Assembly: GCA_028532985.1 (NCBI GenBank)
Contig: JANCIK010000003.1
Location: forward strand, 1,622,001-1,686,000
Source: Stropharia rugosoannulata
Lineage: Eukaryota; Basidiomycota; Agaricomycetes; Agaricales; Strophariaceae
Direction of reading: 5' to 3'
Length of the DNA stretch: 64,000 nt
Made by a program: the position numbers and the translations under genes. Below, one piece after another: positions 11,396 through 24,093 of the stretch. Numbering within the stretch: the first letter of the stretch is position 1; every line of letters starts with the position of its first letter. The notes under the pieces are model-generated. The model did not search any database, was not told the DNA's origin, and saw nothing but the letters and a program-made list of their open reading frames with translations.

Positions 11396-14300
11396 TCACC
11401 ATTGGGACCTGACAAAGGGCGAAGGCGGACCCGCGTTGAATCCGTTATGTGGTACAGAAGGATGAACCATATGTTGCTGCTGCGAAGGCATCTGTCCGTT
11501 GTCCGCGCGCGGCTGGCCACGGCCAGTTGGTATAAAACCGTGATTTTGAGGAACTGGAACTGCATGCAACATAACAGGGCTGCCTGCATACATAGGGGGT
11601 GGCCCGGGATGCGCATGAGCATGCGATATCACAGGGCTGATCATGGGCATGCCACGTCCGCGACCTCCATTCTGTGTTTGTGGCGTAACCGGCATGACGT
11701 TCGGAGGCGGTTGAGGAGCATAACCTGGAGAAGCATATGCCATCATTTGACCAGGGTAAGGAGGGCGCATCATGTTTGCCTGAGACGGACCAGGCACAGT
11801 CACCCACATACCCGGTTGACTGTACAACGGTGTATGTCCATTTACTGGCATGCGGCTAGGAATAGGACTTGACACCATAGGATGTCCATACATGACAGGC
11901 CCCGGAGAGTGGCTGATCATAGGCGATCCATAAGGAACATAAGCGGGCCGCATATTGTTCTGGGGTAATGAATATGCATAAGGAGCAGTTGTAGGACGAG
12001 CGACGGGGGCCTGCGTTGACGGAGGGGAAAACGTGGCGCGAGGGGGTTGACTTGAGGTTGTCGACGACGTCGGCACCGTCTGGAAGGCCCTGGTCACATC
12101 GTGGATAGACATCCGTGAGGGTGCACTAGGCAATGTTGGTGGGGGGGTCTCGCCATCTTCAGATTTCACATCCTGTAGAGTGAATGGCAATGCAGTAAGA
12201 TCATCTGCAATCCCTTTCAAAGAGTTGACCGAATGTAAACCAGCTTTATTGGATGTTTGCGACCACACAGCTTTGAGATGTTCCGGATCTGGTGGACGAG
12301 CTGGGGATTCCTTAGCGCTCAGACTCACTGATGATCTAGTCCAGGATGCATTTGAATGGTGCATTGGTGGAGTGACAACAACGCGATCAGCCTACGGGAA
12401 GCATATTAGTTACTAGTGTTATGCATCTCAGCAACTTTACACTTACCGAGTCATCCGGCGCTTTCTTATCCTCCTCAGATGATAAAAGTCCACCCATCCC
12501 TGGTGTTGAAGACAACGAGGAACCGCTCCCATTGGAAGCAACTTGTGCCTTGGCTGCGCCATTAGAGGTGTCAATAGCTGACCCGGTTGTTGAGGCATCA
12601 GCGGAAGACTTGGTCTCATCCAACTGACTACCAACAATGAAATTAACAAGAGGCTTGGTATCAGCTTCGACAACATCGATACGAGAGTCACGAATGAAGG
12701 CAACTGCTGATCCTTCAGGCATTTTTGGCTGCGTCCTTGATCGAGAGGCATTAAATTCCGACTTGGTTGGCGAGTTATCATTGCTTTTGGGAATTAAAGC
12801 AATGGTCACTGTCGGGGGCGTGTGGTCTGGAGGAGGCGACCGGCTCCGAGTGTTTAACTGTGTTTCTGTGTCGGCCTCGAAATCCGTTCTGCCACTAGGA
12901 GATGCAGCTGGTTTTCTCCACGTCGTAGCTCCATCGGCCTGATTAGTACGGCCAAATGCTCCTACACCGTTAGGCTTTACTGGCCCGGAGCCTGGTATAC
13001 TGACCTTAGGATTTCGCGTTCTAGGAATCAACACGCGATATTTGGGCTTTCCTTTATATCCTAGCAGTGGTCTCCGGAACAGAACATTGTTCAGAGACAA
13101 GTCTCGTCGGTTCATGTCAAAAACAGGTGGATCGAAAGAAAGGATATCCATGCGAGCCGGATATGGCGGCCTGTTGAAAGGATTTAGGTGTTTCCTGGGG
13201 ACCACTTCCACTAGATGGCAGGTAGTTGGAAGTTTAACAGAGGGTTTTACATCAGGAGAATAGGGAAGATAGGACATAGTAAACAAGAAGTTTTCCCGGG
13301 GCTCGTCATGCTCGTCGAACTTGCGCGGACGTAATGCTGGAGGAACCCACCGCTCTTTAGGAGCAGCTCGGGGGAAAGTCTGAGATGGTAGATGTACAAC
13401 ATGAGCAGGGCGCGGTGGTTGGTTCTCTTGACTTGGAGGGTTGCTCGGTGGAGTTTCCTTCGGAAGTTCATGGGCATGCATCCCGACTAAGACCCCCTTT
13501 ATCCGTGACATGGCGTCGTCAAGAGCAGACATGGCAGCTTCCTTATAAAAGGTCTGCCCGCGCGGCGTACGCTGAGCGTTGGCCATGGGTGATGTGTGCA
13601 CATGTGCAGCTGGAGAGCCTTCTGTGTGATGGGATGGCTCTCGACCAGGAGTCATGGTGGATCGCTCTGGAGATACAGAAGGTCGGCCTTGCTCCTTGAC
13701 TGGTACAGCTCCACGGTCTTGAGAAGGTGAAGCAGCGTGTGGGACGTCCTTTTTAGCACTATCGGAAGCCTCAACTTTACTATCACCCATTGACAAAGGT
13801 ACCACAGGTTCCTTGATATCTTGCGACACCTTTCTTCTCCAAGCTCCAAAATCTGCCTGCTTTGAAGGCGGTACGGTTTCCGGCAAGGTTGATGGCTCAT
13901 CGAAGAAATCAGATGCAACAGGCCGCACAGGTTTGCTCGAGACAGTAGAAGGTGCCTGTACTTCCGTCGTTGAACTAGGAGTAGCTGCAATTTGTGGCAC
14001 CCCGACGAATTTACCCATCTCGGAGAAATCTACAATCTCAAGGTCATCGTTGGCCTCTTCTGCGATCGTTTCGACTTGTTCGGATGCCGAAGGACCTGAA
14101 TCAACGAAATTGGTGGATGTTGTCGCTGGCCTTGGTTGGATGTGACGAGGTGTAGCCGGTGAAGGAAGGGGTGTCGTCCGGGTTCTCCAAGAATCTGTCT
14201 GCATTGCGGGCGTCACAGGTGATGTTAGTGAGGGGCCACTCCGCGCAAAGATGCCAGGAGGTTTAGCTTGCTTAGGAGCACCCAACCGAACAGGTAAAGT

Positions 14301-16755
14301 AGGCGAGGGCATCAAAGGTGTCGCTTTTGATTCGTCACGTTTCTGGTCTGAATCTTGAGTAACCTCTGCGCTCTTTGCGGCTTCCTCAATAAGGGAAATC
14401 GCTTCCTTTTCTTGTTTTTCCTATATGATATAAATGGTTTAATGAACGAAACAGAAAGACGACAAAATACGCACCTTGGCCAGTTTAGCAGCTTCCAAAG
14501 TATCCTTTTCTTCCTGCTCCTTCTGCTTCGCGAGCTCCGCTGCCTTAAGTTTCTCCTCAATCTCAGCTGCTTTCCGACGGGCACGCTCTTTCTGCGCTTC
14601 TCTTTCCGCTTCCTCTTGTTGTCTACGTTGCTTTGCCCGTTCCGCAGCGGAATGCATGACATCCTTGCGCACTTCGTCTAGTTCAGGTGCAGATAAAGAA
14701 GGTAATGGAGAGGCAGGTCCTGCGGCTGGAGAGACAAGAGACAGAGAGGCGTGGGAAAGGGCAGGCGACTGAGGCTGTATATGCGCCGAGGTAGGAGGTA
14801 GGGCTGAGGACGCATCGGAGGGCGAAAAACGAGAATCACGAGAAGGAAGACGACGAACGGGAGCTGCGGGTGAGATTTGCGCAAGATGAGGTGGCAATTG
14901 TCTGCCTTCTTGCCTCAATGCATGGGCCGGTATTGGCGGGGGTCCCATTGACGTCCTTCTGCCACGATCGCCATGATCATAATCCTTTGAACCCGCATGG
15001 TTCTCGATAGTATGAGGAGGTGGGTCACGAGTTATTCGCGGACTAGGCGGCGGGCCCTCTCGACGATTTCTATCGCCAAATCCGTTGGCAGGCCCAGCGC
15101 TGAAAGTGTTATTACTGCCACTGTACCTCCGTGATCGAGGATCCCCAGCTCCAGGTTTCTGCAGAACCATGACAGGATGACCCCCTCTTGAGCTTCTTGA
15201 TTCTGTAGGACTGGAACTTTCAGCGTGACCTGACCTCTTGGCGCCAAATGGCCCCTGTCCGGGTGGATGAGATTGCGCGTAAGGTTCTAGCCTATTTGAC
15301 CGTTCATTAAACAAGACGCGGGACGAGTCTTGCGTGGCATGACCGCCGGGAGAAACGCCCGAGGGAACAGAATGTTGCGAGGCAGGCGATGGCATATCCC
15401 GAGGAGCAGTTGCAGGGGATGTCCGTGATTTAGGCCAACTGCGGTCAAAGTCGTCCACGAAGCGTTCCTCTTTACTGACAGGAACAAAGGGCTGCTCCTT
15501 GCCGTCATGGTCGCCACCCTGTTGTCGTGGTTGGGCTCGTGGCGGAGACGATGATGAGGACTGATTTTCGTTGGATTCAACCTTATATTGGCGACCATCC
15601 CCGAATTCAATCACACCGTCAAGGAAGTTATCGTCATCTTCTTCCATCTGTTGGAGCGTGTTAGACTATAATTGTAATAAAAGTAGCACAGAATCGGACC
15701 TCGTCCCAGTGATGCGCATTAGGATCTAAATGTACGCCGCGGAAAGTGTCAGCTTCTTCTGATCTCAGTTGCTTTGCTGCTGAATCCAATGTTGCCTTGG
15801 CTTCATCCGCTTTAGCTTGTTTGCGCGCTGCGTTGTTGTCTGTTATATTAATTAGCATATATCTAGAGAGAAATAGCCTATATACGTACTGGATTGAGCA
15901 ACTTCGGCGGCAGTGGGGAAGTCATCTGGCTGTATGTCCACACGTATTGGCGTAGACGCGGGCAGCTTGACATTACCCCATACAGGCTTCGGCGCTGTGC
16001 CCTCTTTCTGAGATGAAGACAGATGCGTCATGGCAGCCCTTGGTTGAGGAAGAATGACTTTGCCAGCATGAGGCAGCTGCGGGGCAGAAGTGGTCGATGG
16101 CTGGGACGCAGGCGTAGTCGGTAGGGGTGATGTGCTGATTGGAGAGTTCGCTGCCGGAGACGGGGCCACAGATGACGGACGCGACCATCCTGCCGTTGAT
16201 GATGGCACAGCTGGATTAGCTGTTAACTTGGCAGTAACGAGACGAGAGTGCGACGAAGTGGGCTGAACGGAAGGCCTTACTATATCGTTGCAATGATGCA
16301 ACAGTCCGTTTATCAGTGAACATGCAAATTGTATTTGATCAATACTCACTCGAAGGGCTTCCTGACTTTGCAGAGGAAGAGCTGGCAGAAGCAGCAGCCG
16401 ACCCTGATGTTGTGTTCTTCTCCAAGAACTTCTTGTTTATGTTAACCGCACTAAAACGCTTAGGATGGGGAGCGACGGGCGTCAAAGTAGAGGTGTGTGA
16501 TGGAGTAGTGCCCAGAGGGGTCAGAGAGGGGCGAGATTGAGGCTCAGCTGGAGTCGCATCCGTCGAAGTCTGCGATGCAGGCTTCTCCGTTTGGGCGCCG
16601 GCCCCTGCCACGGAAGACATTGACGATGAACGTTCCGCTATAGGTTGGGCACCCTGAGCCTCTGCCTCGCCCCCTTCACTCTCCACAGCCTGTCCTTTCT
16701 GCTCCTTTCCAGTCGACTCTGCAGACAACGTAGAATCTTGGGTAGTTTGAGCCAT
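11396..16755 (-). CDS. large Pro/Ser-rich protein with PAM2w-like motif and coiled coil
   Basis: Six exons (16755-16350, 16279-15890, 15839-15700, 15647-14475, 14420-12447, 12391-11396) join in frame to 1692 residues. I do not recognise a named orthologue. The first 260 residues are Ser/Thr/Ala/Pro-rich and end in PVWGNVKLP and QPDDFPTAAEVAQS. Exon 3 carries VHLDPNAHHWDE, which resembles the PAM2w motif (LNPNAxxW) that LARP4 uses to bind poly(A)-binding protein. The acidic block DDDNFLDGVIEFGDGRQYKV follows directly. Exon 4 ends in a long charged helix of about 80 residues rich in Glu, Lys, Arg and Ala, a likely coiled coil. The C-terminal third is Pro/Met/Tyr/Gly-rich (PPYPGQMMAY, GGRGRGMPM), typical of RNP-associated disordered tails. 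A role in mRNA biology is an inference only. Confidence 0.8.
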
Positions 16756-17142
16756 AGACGCGTCACAAGACGCCTGTCTGCTATTTTTTTGGGCTGCCTA
16801 ACAGATACCAATGCGTGAGTAAACATTGTAGACTAGGAGAATATACAGGAGATAATTTGAGATGCCAGGAGAGCGAAGAAGACTACTCACCTGGGGTGTT
16901 ATACCTCCAGTGGAGGAAGAGGATATGAATTCTCACTGTTTCGATCCAATGTGCAACCTCAGCACCGGCGGCCGGCCATCATCACATCCAAACACGGCTA
17001 CGTCGCCGGACCAGTCCGTCTACCAACATTTCTCTGCCAGAACTTTTGAATAGTGCACTCTAAACGCCGGAAGAGGGTATGATAAGAGTGCTATTACAGT
17101 CGGTATAAGTAGTACATATTATACAAGAGTCCGTCTGCAACA
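16756..17142. other. intergenic between SPF27 stop and large protein start
   Basis: About 390 bases with no gene. It includes a possible 5' leader of the large protein gene and the 3' flank of the SPF27 gene. Confidence 0.4.
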
Positions 17143-17965
17143 TCACAGTTCAGCCAGTTCAGCCTCCTTCTTATTCAGTCTCTCAATCTCAGCATCCAAA
17201 GCCACATTCGCCATCTCGATTTGCAGAACACTCGATATGAGTTCAGTCCATCGTGTTTCCAGTGATGTGAGCTGTTTCCCTATGCGATCCTGCAATTGTT
17301 GTGCATAAGTATATACATAAGGAACAAAAACTAATAACCGGCGTACCTGAGTATTTTTGCGGTCGCGGTTGATTTCTACAATCAGTTCCTTGAGCTCCTC
17401 GAGAGTCTTCTCTGTCTGTTTAGCTGTAGCTTCCAAAAGATAGTTCTGTATCCGGAAAGCATTGGGACCATATTTCTGCAGCAATGCCAAATTTTGCTGT
17501 CTGTTTATATAATTGGTTAGATAAACACTAGGTAAGACAGTTTAAAGCGCATACCTTAGCTTTTGGTGTTGAAGTTGTACATGAGCATTATCAAGTGCAG
17601 CCTTCCATTCCTCGTCTGTCCCTGGCGTAGATGAAGGTGCAGGTAGCGAATGACGAAGAGAGTCTAGAGGGGGGAACGGCTGATTTGCTGCAACGCGTTG
17701 CAACTCAGCTTTTAAGAGGGGATTATCCTGAAACACAATTGGGATATGTCAGAGCATATAAGGCAAGATAGCAGATGCCCTCACGAACAGCAAAGAGTTC
17801 TACTGGTGGAGGAACGCGAGGATGTAGTGTTTGCGATGCCTTTAGTTCACGGGCAAGCTCCTGTTCGACTTTGTCCCTCAGATGCGGATATTTCTGCAAG
17901 TCATCGTCATAGTATGGCAGCGAATCAAATATTTGAGTATGAGTCGTATCTGCATCTTCTGACAT
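17143..17965 (-). CDS. pre-mRNA-splicing factor SPF27 (BCAS2/Cwf7)
   Basis: Core subunit of the Prp19/NineTeen complex needed for spliceosome activation. Exon 1 starts MSEDADTTHTQIFDSLPYYD, the family's N-terminal signature, and ends at residue 59 (VELFA). Exon 2 begins DNPLLKAELQRV and carries QPFPPLDSLRHSLP. A later exon begins QNLALLQKYGPNAFRIQNY, followed by a long C-terminal coiled coil (LEELKELIVEINRDRKNTQ, then LTSLETRWTELISSVLQIE) ending in KKEAELAEL. Length is about 210 residues, normal for the family. It is divergent to the complex I gene with only 127 bases between start codons, so the two share one promoter region. Confidence 0.9.
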
Positions 17966-18092
17966 GATGACGGACGGTTTGAACTTTGAAGTTATTGAAG
18001 CTGCGTATGAGCCTTACGGCGTTGGCCGGCAAACTCCGAGCGACAATTGGTGGACGGTTAGTGGTTGAGACTCGGCGTCTCTACCACCTAAA

Positions 18093-19224
18093 ATGTCCTT
18101 CCGTGCTGGCCTCAGGGCAAGCAACGTCCTCAGAGCAGTCTCCTCGAGGCCAGCAGTCTACTCGGCTGCTCATCTGAGGCGCTCTATCCACTCTACAGGA
18201 GCTGCCAAAGGTAACTATCGCGTCCCGAAATATCACGTCGACAACACTTAAGCCCTTTGCAGCTTCTACCCCACCCTTCTCAGAGCCTACATCGCCCAAC
18301 CCTACCGTCTCTAAATACGCAGAGACGACAGAGGCTCTACACACATATGGCTCTTACCTTACGCAGTGCTTGCCAAAGTTCATTCAACAATTCTCAGTCC
18401 TCAAAGACGAATTGACGTTATACATCGCACCCTCTGCCGTCGTTCCCGTGCTGACTTTCCTCCGCGACCACCAACAATGTCAATTCAAGTCTGTCATGGA
18501 TATCAGTGGTGTTGACTTCCCTGAACGCGAGAAGCGCTTCGAGGTGGTTTACCATCTCCTTAGCATTAAACACGCTGGCCGAATCCGCGTCAAAACATAT
18601 GCCGGAGAAGCTGACCCCGTCCCGAGCGCTGTGGAAGTGTTCAGTGGTGCTGACTGGTATGCTGTCCTTTTTGTTGCATGTAACCAGCCTTTATATCTGT
18701 GATTTAGGTACGAACGCGAAGCCTGGGATCTTTTCGGAATCTACTTTGAGAACCATCCCGATCTGTTCGTCTGCCTTGCTCATTCAAATTCGTTGTTCTG
18801 ACTTATGTCTTGATTAGCCGTCGCATTTTGACTGATTATGGTACATGACTGGCCATTTTAGACATTCTTCATTTTCTAATGTTCGACCTACAGGTTTTGA
18901 GGGGCATCCTCTACGCAAAGATTTCCCCTTAACAGTTCGTTACTTCTTCTGGTGGTTGAGCTATATTGACTTGCTTTTCAGGGCTACACCGAAGTGCGCT
19001 ACGATGAAGAGCGTAAACGTGTCGTTTACGAGCCTCTTCAACTTACTCAGGCATTCCGGTACGACACAATTCATTTTTCATAAACCAAACCTCTTATTCG
19101 TTGATGCAACAGTAACTTCGAATCTTTATCCCCTTGGGAACAGGTCGGAGACGGAACCAAGGGTCGTAGACCAGATGAACTCAAGCATGTCCCGCCACCC
19201 AAGCCAGAGGAAGTCAAGAAATAG
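18093..19224 (+). CDS. NADH:ubiquinone oxidoreductase 30-kDa subunit (NDUFS3/NuoC)
   Basis: Core peripheral-arm subunit of mitochondrial complex I. Exon 1 encodes [20 protein letters not shown] and then [11 protein letters not shown], an Arg/Ser-rich presequence. Exon 2 gives [56 protein letters not shown] and [20 protein letters not shown] short exon adds [20 protein letters not shown]. Further exons add [12 protein letters not shown] and [19 protein letters not shown], the family's ubiquinone-side signature. The protein ends [10 protein letters not shown], about 265 residues. Splice borders were placed by frame and homology. It converges on MTC1 with about 200 bases between stops. Confidence 0.94.
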
Positions 19225-19428
19225 ACCGCGTAGACATACCTGCAGTATTAGTAGCCCACCTACAATCCCTGAATTATTTCTTATTCTGATGCGTTTTGAT
19301 GACATTGCATAAAGAGCATTTATCAGTGTAAAGCTACAAAAAAAGAAGGAAAGTGAAGTAAAGAAACAGTTATGAGGCATCCAAAAGTACTATTGCTTTC
19401 CAGGAGTCGTTCTATGCGAAGTTTGTTG

Positions 19429-20915
19429 TTAGGAGCTTTCAGGCTTATCCTCCCTCTCGCCGGGGTCGACGCTAGTGGATCCATCTTGGGAATGGCTTGC
19501 ATCCTTGACACCCCATCCCATACGCGCGACAACATATTCTTGCCCAAGAACTTCGAAGCCTATGCGCAAAGCTTCGGCGACCAAGTCTTCAACCCAGTCA
19601 TAATCATCCCATATATCGAGCCATTCGCTCGGAATGGTTTGCGTCACCGCAGTGTGCGTGAGCTTGTGCACAGGGTCGAAAATGTAAAGCAGAAATCGGA
19701 GTTTCTGCTGAGGCTTAGAGGACGGAGATTCCGCAGAAGTAGGCTGGGCAAAGGCACTGAAGAAAGGCTGGATACGAAGGAAGACATGGGAGTATGTGGT
19801 CGCAGTATTAGGGTTCGTGGTGGTCTCAGTCGCCTTGCTATTTTTCTTCATGACCTCCTCGATGTTGACCTAAGGTCATCACACAATATTAGTTTCATTG
19901 ATATAACACTAACGAAAAACGTACTTGAGAGAGTTTCAAGGCAGTTTCGTAGCCGTCAACGCTATTAAGCTCGCGACCATTCACACCCTCCTTTGGTCTA
20001 GTCTCGTTCCCTTTGTTTACAACAAGATCGCCTCCCTTCACTTGTTCCAATACCTGCATAACATAAATGCGTAAGTTCCGCCAATGTCGATTACCACTGT
20101 AATTATATTACTGACCCGAGCAAGAGATCGATAAGCTAAGGATTCAATTCCTTCGTATCCTTGCATATCATGAGACAGCCATACTTGAATTACTTCGTGC
20201 TCGGAGATGGGAGGGGCCACAACATTGAGAATGTCAGTAAGTGTAGACAATCCAACCCGTTTGAAGTCTTGACCTAGACGCAACGCGTTTCAATGAAGTA
20301 TATCTTCCTAGATTCATTCCACAACGTACCGAGTTTATCAAGTTGTGCAGATTTGGCATATTCAAACACTCCCTCGCCCCATTTGCGCGCCTGTTCGTTC
20401 TTGGGGAGGTGTTTGACTTGCTCATCTACCACCGACTTCGCCTGCGCAACAGCTGCGGACGCAGATGACCATACGGATCCCCATCCCCATTTTCCAGAAG
20501 AAGAGCCTGCTGGCTGGCTAGAAGAGACAGCCAATGGTTCACCCTTCTCTTGGGACTTCGCGGCGTCGCTGACGTTTGCTGTCCTATTAAGCGATGTGGT
20601 CGAAGATGATGCAGAAGCCGAGAGCACCGATCCTCCTCCAAGGCGGACCCGTTCTGTGCTTTTCCTCAGCGTGGGGGTTCCAGAACGAGAAATATGTGCT
20701 GTTGCAGCTCTAGTGGGCTCAGTGCTCTTCTGGGTGATCTCGTCCAAGAACGCAAGGACTTCGGCAGCCTCGCCTTCGTTCGCTGAACCACCGGGCTGTG
20801 GTGCCTTCGCAACGGTGGACGCGCCAGCAGCCGCGTCAGATGCAGGGGGTGCGAACGAGTCTAGGTCGTCGAGAAACTTGAGAGCTTCCTCCTGTTTAGA
20901 CTTCTTAGAGGCCAT
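19429..20915 (-). CDS. MTC1: maintenance of telomere capping protein 1 (MTC1, DUF5427)
   Basis: Fungal protein known genetically from telomere-capping phenotypes and found near Golgi vesicles; its molecular activity is unknown. Exon 1 (20915-20330) starts MASKKSKQEEALKFLDDLDS, the family's N-terminal signature. It contains EAAEVLAFLDEITQ, a Ser/Ala-rich stretch, then SGKWGWGSVWSSASAAVAQ. Exon 2 gives QDFKRVGLSTLTDILNVVAP and EHEVIQVWLSHDMQGYEGIE. Exon 3 gives GYETALKLSQ, and the last exon gives TYSHVFLRIQPFF, LLYIFDPVHKLTH and SEWLDIWDDYDWVEDL. All these blocks are typical of MTC1. At least four exons. The start is the only ATG that gives the conserved N-terminus. Confidence 0.9.
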
Positions 20916-23257
20916 AATAGTTATATTGAACACTCGCGGTTGAACGAACTGAAGCGCAGTGTGAGCGCCTTCCAAATGCGGTATTCATGGCCCCTGAAGC
21001 CCAGCTGTGTGAATCATGCCACCTTTGTTCCTCAAAACCACTCTCTCTACGTTCCTCCTCCCGACATTGATTGGGCATCCTTTTATCCTCGGATTGGGCC
21101 GGCTTTGAGACTCATCTATCTAATTTCACGCGCGTCTACGGCCGCATCACTGTCTATGACAATTGACATACCCTAAATGCCAAATTTTCAAAAAACGAGA
21201 ACAATTTCACGTTCCCTAGATCTATTCCCTAACATTCCGTTTTTTAGGCCGCCTACTCCTTATAACAAGTGTCGAAATATCAACGTGTACATGCTTGATA
21301 TGTCAACGCTTCCGGCATTTCTATTTAGGATTTTCGTATGCATGTCTCTTCTGATACCCACGCACTACATACCATCTTCACCACAACCAGTTTTATCACC
21401 GCATAGATGATCTTTCGCCTCGGGGATTATCAATGCATAATAACCAGGTGAGAGTATAGCGGTCCGACAAGCCATGTCTGCTACAATATACACCCCACAT
21501 CTGGGTCATATGTGCGTAAAGTGACACTGTCCTTCTATATGCCTTCATACTCGTTTGACCAGATGAACAATTCTATATTCCGGCAGATTTCAAAATCGCC
21601 CACTCACAAGTCGTGTGTATGATCTAATTTGGCACAAAGACGCCCTTTTCTGACATTCTGGAAACATCTCCGGAGTCACAGGGTGCATTGCGGGCGTTAT
21701 TATCCAGCTCACTTTGGCTCATATGTGCAAAAACTGGGTTGACTTTTGACACAGAACTAGAAACCCCATGCACATGCATACCATCCCAGGACTGTCTTGT
21801 ACTTTCATCTCCGCGGTGGCCTTTCTTTCTCCATGTGTGGCCGTCATAGCCACAACAGTACCAGTGGACGACAATCTCTTGTACCCACCGCCACCTCGTT
21901 TTCTGCAATGTCGGCATGAAACATTTTACATCGCCTTCTTCATTGGGTGAAGTTCTTGCTACCTGAGAACATGTTCAATCTATCCGATACGCGGCGTTCA
22001 AATTTTTAGGCAACCCTGCCATTTTCCACTCCACTGTATCTGAGCTGAAAGAACCAATCTCGAAGTCCTCCGGCGCTTTGCTATACTGCATTTGAAAATA
22101 TATGCCACGTCTATTTCGGGCCTAGCAGATGTAATCCTGGAAACTCTAAACTTGTTTATGCGATAACGCAAATCCATTCCACCCGTGATCAGTCCGGAGC
22201 ACTCAATGACAAAGCGATACCAGGTGCGGGAGTGAAGCTGATCGACCTGAATTCGGTAGGTCGGTTAACTCTAATACACGGCGTACTGTCAACAAAGTCT
22301 AGACAACACGTCCAGCAGCCTGATTAAACCAGGCTGTTGTGTAAACTCAGGGACAACTACCTCCGCAAAAAATTGTTTCAATCTCACATGTACCCGGCCT
22401 TGCTTCTACATTTACAATCAGGAACAAGAAGCCATGGGCGCGTACTCACGATAATTGACTCCTGAAATGCTGTAGTACTTCCTGTTCAAAACCCCGTTAT
22501 ACTTTCCTGGGGCAAGGTGTGGCTCATCACAAGTGGCATCCTTCTTGCGCGTCGGTTCAGTTCATTTCTTATTGTTCTTGAGTGTGATTAATCAGATGGG
22601 GAACAGCACGAGGCAGCAGGAGGAAGTTCGGCCTTGCCAGACGAATATACTATGCAGCAGTATGCGTTTGGCGTTGTGTGACCTTTGTGAGAGGAAATGA
22701 CTAGATTCTTTAGGTGTGAAAACAGTGGAGCAGTGGAGCAGAAGCATTAAAGGCAGATAAACGTAGACACTGCGTGATTTCTTTAATGTAAACACCGATT
22801 GTAAAATTAAGGCGCAAGGCAAGTCAAAAGCGAGATAAGATTTCTACTCACTAGTAAATTAATATACACGCTTGAGTAACTTCTGAAGCTTGAATGCTTC
22901 ACCTAGAATATTGGAAGCGCATTCACTTTAATATCTATTATCTCCTGTAGTTCGGATGAGTTAAATCTGGTCAGAGACTCTGATGATACTAAAATTGGGC
23001 ACGGATTATAAACCATTGTAGTAGACAGTAAGCCCTATGAGTATAAAAAATATCTAGCTGGGGGCGAGGGCGAAGGCAGAGACGCCGCCGTGCGTTGGAG
23101 CCATTGGTGCAATCCAGGCGCGGAGGAATGCATGTGATTGATCCGGCAGCCTCGAAACCCCAGTGGCGCTGGTTAAGAGTTTTGCAACCATACCCCGGAC
23201 CATATCCTTCATCCTCTTCGGTGGCCACCTCTGAGCCCTTCACGACCCTCTCTCTCC
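20916..23257. other. 2.3-kb intergenic stretch
   Basis: No gene supported. The left end holds the MTC1 promoter and the right end the PXMP4 promoter. A short perfect hairpin (CAGCCTG, 7-base loop, CAGGCTG) lies at about 22315-22335. Nothing else stands out. Confidence 0.45.
22315..22335. repeat. short inverted repeat (7-bp stem, 7-base loop)
   Basis: CAGCCTG and its reverse complement flank a 7-base spacer. There is no neighbouring gene whose terminator it would be, so its role is unknown and it may be chance. Confidence 0.4.
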
Positions 23258-24018
23258 ATGTCTCTGGCCCTTCTTAACGAGATTATTACGAATCCCGCGT
23301 ATCATGACTACCTGGCTATCTTGAAGGGTGCTCGCAATGGATTCGTGTATGGAGTCAAAGTACGATTTCCTCATGCCCTTGTAATGTCCATTCTGTTCGG
23401 CCGCGGAGAGTGAGTCCTTCCGGATGTCTTTGATGCTCCTAGGACTGACATACTTTGGCGATTCTAGCTGGCAGTCACGACTCCGTGTCATTTATCGCGC
23501 CACGAAACAGCACGCTCTGAATCTTGCCAAATTCGTCTCCATTTACAAGACAATTCTTCTATTACAGAAGAAGACGAACGGTGGCAAGGAGCGCGATATA
23601 GACACCTTCATTGCAGGCCTGCTAGGAGGATACTTCGTGTTCGGAGAGCGAAATGCAGTGAATGAACAGGTACGGTGGTTTGTGATAACCGCTTGCATTG
23701 TAAAGTTATTCAACACGCTGCTATTTTCAGATCGTACTCTACGTTGTATCACGGGTCGTTGCTTCATTCATTCCCCGCGCAAGCTCGCCATACAATGCTT
23801 CCCCGCAATCGGCACTCTCAGGACCTGGCACTAAACCATTGCCCCCGGATTCACGATACTTCACCGTATTCGCCGCTGTCTCTTGGGGTGCTGTAATGTG
23901 GCTGTTCCGCCATAGAGGCGAAACGATTCAGCCTGGAATGTTCAATTCCATGAAGTATCTGTATCGTGACTCGGAGACATGGAAGGATCTAAAAACTTTG
24001 TTTTGGCATAACACATGA
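23258..24018 (+). CDS. peroxisomal membrane protein 4 (PXMP4/PMP24, Tim17 superfamily)
   Basis: Three exons (23258-23409, 23468-23669, 23731-24018) sum to 642 nt, giving 213 residues, the usual size. The sequence starts MSLALLNEIITNPAYHDYL. It continues with GARNGFVYGVKVRFPHALVM, FGRGDWQSRLRVIYRATKQH, LNLAKFVSIYKTILLLQKK and IAGLLGGYFVFGERNAVNEQ. The end is FAAVSWGAVMWLFRHRGE, MFNSMKYLYRDSETW. These blocks follow the PXMP4 pattern, including the Gly-rich FGE(R/N)N segment. It is a multi-span peroxisomal membrane protein whose transport role is not defined. It converges on the BTB gene with only 75 bases between stops. Confidence 0.92.
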
Positions 24019-24093
24019 GTGATACTAGACCTTGTCATATTAGGGGCTAACGGGAGCCGTATACCACACTTACACGTACATTAGGTTCAGACT

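Noticed and set aside
11402..11872. Plus-strand 156-codon Arg/His-rich frame
   Set aside because: Antisense of the Pro/Met-rich C-terminal exon of the 1692-residue protein.
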